Assembly (NCBI GenBank): GCA_002946415.1
Contig: NJPS01000025.1
Span: 1 to 58,724, forward strand
Direction of reading: 5' to 3'
DNA length: 58,724 nucleotides
Source of the DNA: Rutstroemia sp. NJR-2017a BVV2
Taxonomy: Eukaryota; Ascomycota; Leotiomycetes; Helotiales; Rutstroemiaceae
Under the pieces are notes generated by a model, which saw only the letters and a list, made by a program, of their open reading frames with translations, was not told where the DNA came from and did not search any database. Shown one piece after another: positions 44,416 to 55,751 of the stretch (positions are counted from its first letter, which is position 1; every line of letters begins with the position of its first letter). A program made the position numbers and the translations under genes.

Positions 44416-45439
44416 CTACAATTCCTTTTCTTTCTTCGATTTCTGCTGGTGTCTTTCCAGGATCTCTTCTCGACCAGTAGCAGGTGCATTCCCAACGGCG
44501 GATTTACCCCCGAAGGTTTCATAACCTTTGTGGAACACAAACTCCACTGCTTCCTCAACTGGCTTGTCAAATAGGAACGGCAAGGCGGGAACAGCCGCTA
44601 GCCCAAGCCCTATCGGGCCCCATGTCCTGATCTTGACATTTTTAGCATTCTTCAAATACTTCCCCGAGTACCGGACAATGGAATGGATGGTAAAGGCAGG
44701 GAGACCTGAGGGGATGTCAGCAATAAATCCTCCCAAGAAAACCACGTATTTCAGATTTTCCGGTCCCATCTAGAAGGAGATGTGCCTACCCATGGATGCG
44801 ATGCTTTGGAATATAGCTCTTTGCGCCATCACTGTCCGGTAATCTTCAAGTGGTGTAACATGACGAGGCTTCAGTGACACCCCAGAATCAGTGGCAACTG
44901 TTTTTAAATCTGTCTTTGCATCATTGTATCTATCGTGGATAGCTTCACGTGGGAGCTCTGGATGCATTATCTCTTGATTCATGCAATACGCCTTGTATCC
45001 TTCATGTGCAACATCGCCAATAAGGTAGGCCCATGAAACACCGTAAGCGGCTCGCACCCAGTTTGGATGAGCTACAGGTCGAAAAGATTCTCCAATATCA
45101 GAAGTATAAGCTACATATCGCTGCGCAGATAGTAGGGCTGTTCGTATTCGCGTGGCATATGCTGCATATCGAATATTACTCTCGGTTGACTGAGGGGCAC
45201 TGTGCGCAAATGGTCAGTCAAAGGAGTTCAAAACGTAAGAACTACCTATAGGTTTCTAGGGAAGGAAGTCGCCATAAATGAACGCGCAATACGTACTGTC
45301 CTTCGTAGAGCTCATCGTAGAAGTTCTCCTCTTTGTCGTCCTTGTCCACAAGGTTTTGTAGGGACTTGGGAAGCTTGGAAGCTTTTGGTAGACCTGTTGG
45401 AGCAGGACCCCGCTGGTTCTCATCGTCCTTGCCAACCAT
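44416..45439 (-). CDS. Mitochondrial fission process protein 1 (MTFP1)
   Basis: Three exons: 45439-45297, 45199-44790, 44705-44416 (280 aa). Intron 1 is 97 nt (GTACGT, CTGAC branch). Intron 2 is 84 nt (GTAGGC...CCCTCAG) and joins Q-S-I-A-S-M-G to L-P-A-F-T-I-H-S, restoring the family signature. Other MTFP1 marks are R-Y-V-A-Y-T-S-D-I-G-E-S-F-R, Y-G-V-S-W-A-Y-L-I-G-D-V and W-G-P-I-G-L-G-L-A-A-V-P-A-L-P. MTFP1 (MTP18) is an inner-membrane protein needed for mitochondrial division in animals. The first exon is hydrophilic. Its start faces the start of Atp19, another inner-membrane protein, about 450 bp away. Confidence 0.9.
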
Positions 45440-45890
45440 TTTCTTTGACGTTTTCAAGTTGTGTGAGCCTAGTTTGTGGCAACAGAATAGATTGAGGCAG
45501 TTTGGTCGTGTGGGGAGGATCTATTTGTCGCATGTACTTTAAAGTAAATAGCTCTTCCTTTCGCCTCTGTTATTACCTCGGACGGAAGAATTCGGTTTCC
45601 CATGTATTCTCATCCTGGGGAAATAATGACGATTGATAGTTGCACGAGTGGGGATTTTAACTTGTTCCTGGCGATGGATGAGCGCACACCCAAGTTTGAG
45701 CGAGCGCCGTGAGCGCCCGAGATTCCGTGTCGCTTGCGCTTAGAATCGCCTAGTGTACAATTTTGTAGGTGCAGTGTGGAAGCTCTACTCATTCGAACTT
45801 CAGTTGATTAACTCCGATTACGATTCTCTACTCAACAACCAGAACAATACCCTCATATAATTCGACTTGTTCTACCCTTCAATCGTCAAT
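45440..45890. promoter_or_regulatory. Divergent promoter region MTFP1 / Atp19
   Basis: About 450 bp between ATGs of two nuclear genes for mitochondrial inner-membrane proteins. A GC-richer stretch with GAGCGAGCGCCGTGAGCGC lies at about 45697-45715. The shared region could coordinate both genes (inference). Confidence 0.5.
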
Positions 45891-46346
45891 ATGACTGTCA
45901 CATACAACATCGCAGGTCGCCAAATTGGCTCTCACTACGTAGGTGACCCTGCCAATATCCTGTCCAAAATATCCGTTCCGAATTTTCCCTGGTCCATCAG
46001 ACCGACAACATATCGCATCTGCCACACGTAACAAGAAGCATGCTAACAAGTACTTGTTTTCCAGCTGGCAATTGCAGTCTTAGGTACTGTGGGAGGACTT
46101 GTCGCTATGTCAACGGGCGGATCATCTGCCGCAAAGAAAGAAGCAGGACCACCGATCAACGCAAAGAGCCCCGACGAGGAGAAGTTCATCAAGTAGGTTC
46201 ACAACATATATCAGCCGGTTCTGCGAAGACGGCGCATATGCATTGGATGCGTTCTAACCTCTGGTAGGGATTTCATGGCCAGCATGGAGGGTGACGCAAA
46301 GAAGGGCAACAACGTGGATATGACCAAAGGTGACGCAGGGAGATAA
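45891..46346 (+). CDS. ATP19: Mitochondrial F1Fo ATP synthase subunit K (Atp19)
   Basis: Three exons too short to stand out as an ORF: 45891-45938, 46065-46192, 46268-46346 (84 aa). Introns are 126 nt (GCTAAC branch) and 75 nt (TTCTAACC branch, GGTAG acceptor). The product begins M-T-V-T-Y-N-I-A-G-R-Q-I-G-S-H-Y, matching the Atp19 start, followed by one membrane helix (L-A-I-A-V-L-G-T-V-G-G-L-V-A-M) and P-I-N-A-K-S-P-D-E-E-K-F-I-K. In yeast Atp19 is a small Fo subunit associated with dimeric ATP synthase. The C-terminal extension (K-K-G-N-N-V-D-M-T-K) is longer than the yeast protein. Confidence 0.9.
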
Positions 46347-47065
46347 AAGTTGGGCGGTTTGCAAATGATGGACTAGAGGGAATGGTATTGCACCAGACGA
46401 TGCAATGGCTTGATGTGTAGATATAGAGCACGGTCGAAATGCATCAATACTGGACCCCTTCACGTCAACGTTTCCCATTGATCCTGTTGATCCCATCTCT
46501 CTTCCTTACCTCACAACAGACGGAAAGAGCTCGACTGGAGCTTTCTTGTCAGATCTGTTCCGGGAATCTTGCTAGCAAGCGGCGATCGTATCAAGTTTCG
46601 ACGAGAAATCTTATGCGTTTGTGAAAACCTTTCCACGTATAATATTTCGACTGTGAGAACTAGTCACCGAAAGGATAGCCCAACTGCATACTGGATTTAT
46701 TGCATTTTTAACCAGCGAAAACGAAAATTGATACGATTTGACTGTAACGAACGTTGAAATCGCAGTCAATGAGTACAGCACGAGAAATATATAAATAATG
46801 AGTAGAGGGGTAGTCTCTAGTTGTACTCAAATGCCGTGAATTGCCGACAACTGTAGTGGGGTCTGCTCAGCGTCGAGCACCTAACATGTCCTTCATGATA
46901 ATAATGCAAACAGACTTGCAACTCATCGCGCACTGAAAGTAGGCTTCACGGTGTTAGAAGGAGCTGTCAGAAAGCATTCCTCGGTCAAACGATTGTTGAC
47001 CTGTCTTAAACGAAATCCTACCTGACCAATCGACCCGAAACATCTAAATTCAGTGCAAAACAACC
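46347..47065. other. Intergenic, no gene seen
   Basis: 3' UTR of Atp19 and promoter of the SMP-30-like gene. Short ORFs only. Confidence 0.5.
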
Positions 47066-48374
47066 ATGGCAGCCGTGACTAATTCAGATATACCAATCAC
47101 TCCCACAAAAATACAGGTTCTTCCCAATATACCTTTATTGATTAAACAGTCATTAATGTATATCAGATAATCAATCGGCTTGAAGCAAGTAGTCAAGTGG
47201 CCACCAGCTCCGCAGCCATCAAATCCGCACCTCCAGATCAAATCCACATCCTCCAATATGACCCCTCCTTCACCAGCCTAATCGGCGACTCACCTACTCA
47301 TTCTCTCCTCTTCTCCACCGCCTCCACCACCAATAACCCCTTCTTCCATGAAGCATGCGTCTTCCTCCCCGAGCACGACGAACTCTACATAACCTCCAAC
47401 CTCCTCCAAGCCAACTCCTCCTCCAACCTCCCCACCATCCTAATCTCCCGCATCAAACTCACACGATCCCCCACCTCCAACGACATCCACTCCGCCTCCT
47501 GGGTCAAAATGCGTCCTCCCCCCGGAATCGACATGCCCAACGGCGGCGTAAACCACGACTCCGGGATCCTCTTCTGCGCCCAAGGCAACCTCTCCCCCAC
47601 CACCGGCGGCATCTACCACATGCCGCGGAGCTCTCCTCCGCGAGCTCTCGTGACGAATTTTCACGGCCGTCCGTTCAATTCTCCGAATGATGTCGTCGTT
47701 GCGAAAGATGGCAGCATCTGGTTTACAGACCCGTGCTATGGGCATGAGCAGGATTTCCGTCCGCCGCCGAAGTTACCTTGTCAGGTGTATCGCTTTGATC
47801 CGGGGACGGGGGATATTCGTGTTATGACTGATGGATTGGTGAAACCGAATGGGATTGCGTTTGCGCCGGGGGAGGAGACGCTTTATGTGACGGATACGGG
47901 GATGATTTCGGGGGATGGGGGGAGGGATTTAAGTCGGTATGTTTTAATCACCATTATTTGTATTTATATATTCAACTGCATCGTTCGATCCCCTCTACTC
48001 CGTCACACCTACCCATCCCCAACACAATATCCTACTAACACCCCACCCCCAGCCCTGCAACCATCTACGCCTTCACCATCTCACTCCCCAAACCCAACGC
48101 CCCCTCCCTAATCAACAAACGCATCTTCGCCTTCGCAGCCGAAGGTGTACCCGACGGCATCAAATGCGATGTTCACGGCAACGTGTACGCCGGGTGTGGG
48201 GACGGCGTCGAGGTCTGGGATCCGACGGGCATGATGTTGGGACGGATACTGGTTCCGGGGGGTGTGGCAAATTTTTGCTTTGGGAGGGAGGGGGAGTTGT
48301 TTGTTTGTGCGGAGCAGAGGTTGTGGAGGGTGCAGTTGGGGAGGGGGACGAAGGGGGCGTTGTTGGGTGTGTGA
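47066..48374 (+). CDS. SMP-30/gluconolactonase-type beta-propeller hydrolase
   Basis: Three exons: 47066-47116, 47167-47936, 48053-48374 (380 aa). The main ORF has no ATG at its 5' end; a 17-codon first exon (MAAVTNSDIPITPTKIQ) joined by a 50-nt intron (GTTCTT...TATCAG) supplies one and keeps the frame, though the donor is weak. Intron 2 (116 nt) has GTATGT and a perfect CTACTAAC. The six-bladed SMP-30 pattern is seen: H-E-A-C-V-F-L (metal Glu), N-G-G-V-N-H-D-S-G, S-P-N-D-V-V-V-A-K-D-G-S-I-W-F-T-D-P (metal Asn), K-P-N-G-I-A-F-A and Y-V-T-D-T-G (catalytic Asp), G-V-P-D-G-I-K-C-D. Fungal members include lactonohydrolase-like enzymes; substrate unknown. No signal peptide. Coding-strand composition flips from C-rich to G-rich near 47700. 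Confidence 0.87.
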
Positions 48375-49123
48375 GGTTTGGTGATGGAGGAGGGGTGAGG
48401 AGGGCGGCTGATGATGGGGGATTGGAGGGGTGGAGGAGCTGGAGGAGAAAGTTAGGAGTTGTGAGTTTTGAGGCGGTTTTTGAACATTTACCCGTAAGAG
48501 AGAAAAAAAGAGAAATACTCGTACGTTCTGTTGTGGAAACGACATAACTCCATGACTGCACCCGACTCTGCAATAAACTACCATTCACACTTCTTGATGT
48601 ATGGCAAAACAAATATCTACTCGTGCAGTCGAGCAGCCAACCTCGAACTAGTCTTACAATAAATGCAGCTTCATATGTCAAGTTGAATTCCAGCCCGCAT
48701 TTTGCACGGAGTTATGATTTGTATTATTTATTCTCACGGGAGGACTTTGGAAACATCCATTCGTTCTTCTATACTCGCAAATATAAATATGATTATGATT
48801 ATGATTATGATTCGTAGTCATGATTCAAGGGATCATTCGATGAGGCAAGCAAGAAAGGTTATTCAATGCACAGGTTTTCATCCACCATTCACCCCGCCTA
48901 TCTTCCTCCTCATGAACCCCAGCACCACAGCATAACAGGCATAGCATCTCATCCCATCCCATAAAATATAAATACAAACCTTCCATCCCATCTCCCATCT
49001 CCCATCTCTCTCCCAGCAACCATCACCCACCCAATCATCCCATCCAAACATCAAGAACACACAAACAACACAATCCACCCCGTGAAAACCAACTTACCTA
49101 CCCCCGCGCACCATAAACCAACG
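48375..49123. other. Intergenic with microsatellite
   Basis: 3' flank of the lactonase-like gene, G-rich at first, then AT-rich. Contains a GATTAT hexanucleotide run at about 48789-48812. From 48880 it becomes strongly C-rich with CCCATC repeats, probably the leader of the gene at 49124. Confidence 0.5.
48789..48812 (+). repeat. GATTAT hexanucleotide microsatellite
   Basis: Four copies of ATGATT in tandem. Confidence 0.85.
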
Positions 49124-49418
49124 ATGGCACCCCCAACAACCCCTCTCCCCGTCCCCGCCCCCGTCCCTCCCCCACAACCATCCCCACCAAAATCCTGGCT
49201 CTGCTGCAACCCCCCTCCCAAAGCCATCAACCGATCGCCTGTACCTCTCCCCTTCTCCCCCTCCCTTTCCACCCCCAATACTAACTTCCCCTTCCTCTCC
49301 CCCCTAGTGTCTCCGCAGCAACCCCATAACCAGCCGCACCTGCATCCGCTGCGGACACGCGAAATGCGATGAGTGTCTGGAGAAGAGAAATTATATGGGG
49401 GATACGAGGTTGAGATGA
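49124..49418 (+). CDS. Very small protein with Cys/His knuckle (75 aa)
   Basis: Two exons, 49124-49240 and 49308-49418. The 67-nt intron has GTACCT, a perfect AATACTAAC and CCCTAG. The spliced product starts MAPPTTPLPVPAPVPPP, then W-L-C-C-N-P-P-P-K, and after the splice C-L-R-S-N-P and T-C-I-R-C-G-H-A-K-C-D-E-C. This is the same double module (C-C ... C-x2-C-G-H-x2-C-x2-C) as in the 39781 gene, again with the intron between the two halves. Almost nothing else is present besides a proline-rich N-terminus. Likely a zinc-binding mini-protein; function unknown. Confidence 0.72.
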
Positions 49419-49881
49419 TGGGCTGGATGGGGTGAGGAGGAGATGAGAGGAGAGGAGAGGAGAGGGGGAGAGGGGGAGAGGAGTTGTGAGAGGTGCAGAA
49501 GTGTATAAGTAAGTTTGTGAGATGCGAGATATTAGTATATATGAGATGAAGATAGTGAGATGAATGCCGGTGTAACTGTGTACTGCTTCTGCATTGCTGC
49601 AGATCGGAATCGAAATTGAAATTGATCTATGTAGATACAACAGAACGCGGGTATGAATGATGGCTTTCCAGTTACTTGAACAGGTTTAGATATGCAAGAT
49701 GCGAAAGGGTGGAGGAATATAGAAGATAAAGCGTAAAGAAATAGTAGCTGATATAAAGAAGAACTTTCTCAGATCAATGGTGTGGGAGTAGTGTTACAGA
49801 GCGCGAAATCGTCCGAACTATCCATCAGGAGTATCTTACAACGATGCCTTTACCATAGCATCCCCTCGCCAGAAGTTTCTC
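49419..49881. other. Convergent spacer with purine repeat
   Basis: Begins with a purine-rich GGAGA/GGGAGA tract (about 49436-49487); the rest is AT-rich 3' flank of both neighbours. Confidence 0.55.
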
Positions 49882-52620
49882 TTACAACCCCACAGCGAAG
49901 ATCTTTTGCCGCTTCCTTTCTCCCTCACTCTCTACTTCTATTTTCCTCTTACAATCCCTTTCGACATCAGCCATATCCAACGTCGAATCGCTATCATCAG
50001 AAACATCCTCAATCTCGACTTCACGACCATCATGCATATCATCCGTGCTAATAACAGCCGAGAAACCTCGACACTTCGCATCTGCTCTCTGAATCTTGTC
50101 AAAATAAACCTTCATATGAGACCTCGTACCCTCCGGACGAAGCGAAGACTTCAGCATCAGGCCAATATATCGCAGAACATGAGTAGAGAGCTCGATCAAA
50201 GCAGACTCGTACTCCTTCTCCAGACTCATGCCTTTCCAATTGGAGTAAATGCTCTCCATAACCGTGTACCTAGCAACGATAGTAGCGATCTCAGCTAGAC
50301 ACGTAAGATTGTCTAGTCTTTCGTGGTCAGAGAAGTCGCGGTTAAGTACGAGGATGTTCTATGATTGTTAACGTTAGCTGAGAAGCCAGTGCAAGGAGTG
50401 GGGTAATCGAACCTCGGCTGCGGTAGTCAAGCATGGCCATACAATGATTCCGCTTTCAAACCCCAATGTTTGTTTCATAACGTTGAGGATGCGGAAGATC
50501 TGCTGCACGGATGTCTCGGCACCTGGGAGCCGGTAGTATGCCATCGTGAGCCTTTGTTCGCATTCGTCTGCCGACCATGTTTTGATCTTAAGAGGAGGGT
50601 TTGTGCTATACGAGTCGTCATAGCATACACCATTGGTGTCGAGGCAAGCTTGCAGGAACTCAGCGGCACCATCAGAGTCAAGCTCTAGTGTTCTAAGGGC
50701 TTTAAGCCAGAGTTCTCCCACGCTGTTACTGGCAGGCGAACTTTCGGTATAAGCTGCAGACATTGGTGGTCGTATCCTCGGGAATGCTTGTGGCCGTTCT
50801 TGAAGAAGTTCTTCTTTGAGCTCCTCAGAACCCAAATTACGGTCATTGGAACCTGATTCTCGCGTAAGGAAATGCTGAAAATTGAACGAATCTAGTCTCT
50901 CAACCTCTGATAGGCAGCAGGGTGCTTGAAATTCTATCATATCGAAATCAGCGTGAGACATATCGACAATGTTCGATTGAGAAGGAGGATCACGGACAAC
51001 GGCTTGTGGCGACTGAATATTACCATGGGTAGTAGTATCTATGGCATTGAACTCGTTGGGCTGGCTCATTGGTTGGTTATTGGACGTGCTTGGAAACTCT
51101 GCGTTTTGATTAATTGAATAAAATTGCGGTCTCGGGGCCCAAAATCCAGTATTTGTATAATTTTCAAAAACGCTCGGATAAGTTTCTGGTTTCCGAAGAG
51201 GGGCTACCGAAGGAGTTAGAGATAGATTCGGCATTGCTGCTCGTTGAACCGGCTGCGACAGGATCTCCTTGGCCGTAGGTAAAGGCAAGGACATAACCCA
51301 GGCTTCAGCATCTTCTCTTGCCATTCCGATATTCTTGATCGCAGAGATGATCATTTCTTCCCTCCAGACCGTTACCGCTTCTTGCTGTTTAGCTATAGAG
51401 TCGTTGCTCCCATCGCTGTCACCGACAGCGACGTTTTGCGCTTGCAAGAAGATTGGATGAGATGGGTCCGGGTCCGGGTCCGGAAGATTTTGTGTGGGAC
51501 TCACCTCATCTTCCTCGTCTGAAGGTAAAGCTTCGTCCCCCGCATTGCGCGCAATATCTGGTCCCCTGCCCCCCGCCATCAACGCGACTAATACAGGATC
51601 CGCTTGAGAAGCGGATGATGAGCTTGCGATTGGAGCAGTATGTGTTTTACGACCGCCAAAATTGTGTCGGTACTCGGACATGAAGTTTGGGGGACCGCGG
51701 CTTGCTGGAAGAGGGACTGAGTGTGATTGAAAGCCGCTGGCGGGTGCGGCGCCTCTAGCTTCACCGGCAAGTGCAGAGGAACCACCGTCATCGTCATCCA
51801 GATGAGAAGTTGCACTGTGAAACGAATCGACAGATTCCAGTGCTCGAAGATTTTGGATTGGGATACTACCTGGCATAAGAACATTGGACATGAAGGGTGG
51901 CACTCCAGTACCAAGATCACCGATGGTTCCATGAGCAATTGAACTGGAGGACGTTGGCGTAATACTAGATGAAGTGAGGGTCAAGCTTGAGCCTCCTGCA
52001 TGTGAGGACGGCTTGGAGGGATTCGCTTTCGTTGCCGGTTTGTATGTATAGATATTAGGATTGCTGTTAAGGCTAATACTAGCAAGTTTTGTTTTTGTTT
52101 CCTCGACTTCCTTCATGGTTTCGTCCGAAAGACCTTGGCCTGTAGGTCCTCCGAGCAAGCTGGCATGTTGTATCCCAAGAGAGTCCATCATATAGTCGGC
52201 TCGCAGAGCACTTAGAACACTCAATGTGCTCATCAGGCTTAGCTTCAGGTCCCTCAACCTCGCTAGTAGCTTCAAGATCTCCTTCTCCTTGTACAGCCAT
52301 TTTACTCTCCCCCATACGCTACCCTTCCGGGATTTGCGAATAATGCGATCGATTTTCAGACATATCGTTGCGCAATCTCCAATAATTTTAGCTGTGAGTC
52401 GATAGATTCGGTCAGCATAGCGACCATCTTTTCCATGAAGAAGAGTAGACAGAAGATTGAGCTCTTCTGCGAAGGTTTCGAGATCTCGAGCCAGATCGGT
52501 GATTTCGGCGGACGCGTTGGATAGCGATTCGCTGACCTCGTATAAAGTCTTGGATAACGTATAAACGGTTCCAGCTAATTGAGCGATACTAGCGATGCCT
52601 CCGATTACTTCGAGCGCCAT
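49882..52620 (-). CDS. Fungal STAND-type N-terminal helical domain protein, no NTPase
   Basis: Two exons, 52620-50413 and 50358-49882 (894 aa); 54-nt intron with an AGCTAAC branch. Residues 1-150 (MALEVIGGIASIAQLAG, then repeated hydrophobic helices with many L/I/A) match the fungal N-terminal domain often found ahead of NACHT or NB-ARC modules and in many stand-alone proteins. No Walker A motif, NACHT, ankyrin, WD or TPR repeats follow; the middle (about 170-600) is S/P/N-rich and disordered. The last 250 residues form a second ordered part with W-L-K-A-L-R-T-L-E-L-D and C-E-Q-R-L-T-M-A-Y-Y-R-L-P-G-A-E, ending in a K/R/E-rich tail. The role is unknown; a signalling or incompatibility link is inference from the N-terminal domain only. 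Confidence 0.78.
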
Positions 52621-54156
52621 CGTGAGAGGGCCGTAGGTGCTTCATGTGTTCAGTCCAGCGCTGCGAGAATATGAAGCATTTGAGGTTTGGCTGTTCGAGG
52701 CTGTGCCAGATATTTCTTGGTAACACAATTCTTTGAGGCTTGTCCCCAAGGGCGAGACGAGGCTGTAAAAAAGGCCGCTCATCTCTTCCAGTCTGCTGTC
52801 CTCAGCTGAAAATAGCCTTAGAACTAGGCTTAGCCGTAGTTGAGATAATGGCTCAACATTTGTCATCAATAGAAGTCACTTCTAAGAAATACTTACCTAC
52901 CTACCTGCTATAATCAGTTGTCCCAGATCGGCCTGTTTTTTCTACCACAGAGAGCCTACTTACCTACCTCCAGCCAATTTCGCTTCATATCCGGTGAGAG
53001 AAATGAATTGTCAGGGTGTGCAGTAGAGGGTGTGGATGGGTGCGGATGGGTGTGGAGGGGGAGGGTAAGGTTATTGACAGGCGGAAGCTATTTACCAGCG
53101 TGCCAGCTACCGACACTAAGCCTTACATATCAAACCTTAATGCTAAGGCTAGTACGAAGTACAGTACCAAGTACAGTACCTCAGGCTCGTCCAGATTCAT
53201 CAGCTGTTTGTTCAGCGCGCACGTTCACATGCATGCCGCAGCACAGGCAGATCGACGATCGTCTCATCTCTCTCTCTTGTTCTCGTCTGTCTCGCGCGTT
53301 TACCCAATGTAATTATGCAATGGCAATTCACATTTCCATGCTTTCCTTGGTCGTATGCGGGGAACACTCCTCTCTGCTTTTGGGCGTCGTAACCAACCAC
53401 GCACGCTGCTGCGTGAAGGCGATTCGCCATCCATCCAAATCCCATCGCGCCATCACCGCATCTCCCGATCTTCCCATCGCCCCATCACCCCATTCTCCTC
53501 CTGATTGTACGCTCTCAAAGTTTTCTGCGTAGGAGCGATCATTCGGGTTTCAAAATAGCGAGATGAGAGGACGCCAGAAATGTTGGCTGCGGGGAAGGAT
53601 ACTTTTATGCGCAGTCCTCTCCTTTGTGCAGTAGCTTTGCATAGCACCTTGTCCTTTGCGGTTAACATCCAAGCTTTCGCAGCTACTTGGCAGTACGTCA
53701 CATCCGTTCCAGGAAAGGATCATTTCCAGGCCTTGCTTCTGCTTCTGCGTCTGCGTCTGCTAGCTACTTCTGCTTCGATTGTTTCATTCTAGCTTCCCGC
53801 CTTAGAAACCTAGAAACTTAATAACTGAGTATTAAACCCAAAAACCCAATTGTTTCTTGAGGGACTGATAACCTTTTCTGTTCGACAATATCTGATCGCA
53901 GTGTTCAGCTAGACCCTACTTCTACTTGAGCTTCAGTGCGTGGGAAAGCCCTTGACTTCTTACCCCTCATTTGCCCTCATTTGCCGCCATTCAGCCAGCC
54001 AAGTTTACCGTCGATTGTCAGTTGCCAATTAGCTAACTACTACTTCCCATCCATCCATCGACTTCTCCAAGGACTTCCCGCTCGGTTGAACTGCTCATCT
54101 ACTTCCAAATCATCAAACATCTTGATATCTCATCGCCCAAGAAAACTTCAACAAAC
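52621..54156. promoter_or_regulatory. 1.5-kb divergent intergenic region
   Basis: Separates the starts of the STAND-type gene (-) and the DUF1774 gene (+). Contains CTACCTACCTAC-like runs near 52895-52970 and a short tandem of AAGTACAGTACC near 53155-53180. C/T-rich 53930-54150 directly precedes the DUF1774 start, a common leader composition. No gene supported. Confidence 0.5.
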
Positions 54157-55221
54157 ATGGGTCCATCGCTCGCACAAGGTACGCTGACACTGCTTTCCTT
54201 GCTCGTCGTCGACTTGGGCATGCGAACCTTTAGCTAACAATCTGGCAATAGTAAACCCTTTCGCGCGCCGAGATACTCACCCCCTCCAAGCAATTTGGAC
54301 TTACAAAATCTGCACTGTCATTTCTTGGTTGGTACTGGTCGTAGCGAGTTTTTACTACACGTTTCATGCCCCTCAAGATGACAAGAAACACTGGCGCAAT
54401 ACTATTTGGGGCCAGAACAGCGCGCATGGAACACCATTTGCTATGAACGCATTCATTGCTTCATTATACTGGTATGCCTACCGATCTTCTCTTACTGCGT
54501 GGGACTTTGCTGACACTGTTTTAGGCTTTTCCTTTTCATTTTGCAAATTGGTTATGTCTTGCATCTCTTCAGTGATGAACCTGAGCACGTCAATGCAGCA
54601 GCATCTGTTGGAAGTCATTTCATCGTTAACAACCTCTTCCAATTCGCGTTTGTCATGCTGTTCGTTCGATCTCATTTCTGGTGGGCTGAGATTATGTTGA
54701 TTATCAACTTCTTCAATCTCTCCTCACTTTACTTCCGTCACAACACAACTCCAAGGTTCATCCATATGCCCGCCACATCTGGTCCGCTTGCTTGGACATT
54801 CGTGGCTTTGTATTGGAACGGCGCTATTGCGGTGAACGCGCACCATCTCGCGGCACGCATTCTTGCCAATGTTGCCATCTGGGGGATTCTTGTATATGGA
54901 TTGTTCTTCCTCATTGCCTACAAGGTACGTCTTGGCACAGCTCTTGCCTCCTGAAAGTATAAATTTGGACTGACATTGATGCAGGATTACACGATGGGCT
55001 TTGCCCTCAGCATTCTTACAGCGGCGATTGGTGTAGGTCAGTTCTTCACAAAAGCTTTTGGCGTTCAATGGATCCTTGCCTTCACAATCATGGGCACTTT
55101 ATTCCTAGCTACCTTGGTGGTTGCCCTTCCCGGTATCTTTGGCAAGGAAATCGGCTTCAGAAGGCATACACCACTCGCGTCAGAGGATCGTGAAAGAGCA
55201 CCACTCTTGGAGGATAACTGA
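54157..55221 (+). CDS. DUF1774 multi-pass membrane protein
   Basis: Four exons: 54157-54178, 54252-54471, 54525-54924, 54985-55221 (292 aa); introns of 73, 53 and 60 nt with CTAAC or TGAC branch sites. The N-terminus MGPSLAQVNPFARRDTH leads into the first of about eight membrane helices (V-I-S-W-L-V-L-V-V-A-S-F). Family-like features are N-T-I-W-G-Q-N-S-A-H-G-T-P-F before helix 2, L-F-R-S-H/R-S-H-F-W-W, F-F-N-L-S-S-L-Y-F-R-H, W-N-G-A-I-A-V-N and K-D-Y-T-M-G-F-A-L-S. The C-terminus is hydrophilic with P-L-L-E-D. This fits the fungal DUF1774 family; function not known. The first exon is only 22 nt. Confidence 0.85.
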
Positions 55222-55751
55222 ATTGAGTCTCCGTGGCGTGGTACTTTACATATAATGTCTTAGGAAGTTGACAGTATTACTGGGGGAACCGAAAATGGGA
55301 GTGATTGATTCCAAACACTTTCGAATGGGCGATCATGAGGAGCAAATACCATTATGCATGGCATCGATCGATGAAGTCTCTACCGTTTTATCTCTTTGTA
55401 TCCAAGGTTGCCATATCCGGAATTCTATGTAGGGTTTTAGGCCTAATTATGTTCTGCGGGGCATAATAGCAATACCTTGGGCGCAGTGCAATCTCAAGTT
55501 TGAAATTTACCTCGAGCCCATTCCGTGAAGTCTTTGTGCTAAACATGTGAAAATGCGGCGGGAAGTCTAACCTCAACTAGACTAGCGCTCCCCAGATGTG
55601 GCCCATGCTTTAAAAAAGTCCAAAGTGAATTCTAGAGAACTGGGGATAAAATGTCTAACGTTCAACACATGTTACCCCTCCACATATTTGCATGGCTTTA
55701 ATACCAACACGGCATTGCTGAGGGTGCGAATAAGAAGATAGTTGGGCCAAG
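55222..55751. other. Spacer between DUF1774 and PPTase genes
   Basis: About 530 bp; 3' UTR and promoter expected, no gene seen. Confidence 0.5.

Noticed and set aside
44706..44789. ATG at 44769 as the start of a separate small gene
   Set aside because: The segment is MTFP1 intron 2; splicing 44790 to 44705 restores the conserved Q-S-I-A-S-M-G-L-P-A-F join.
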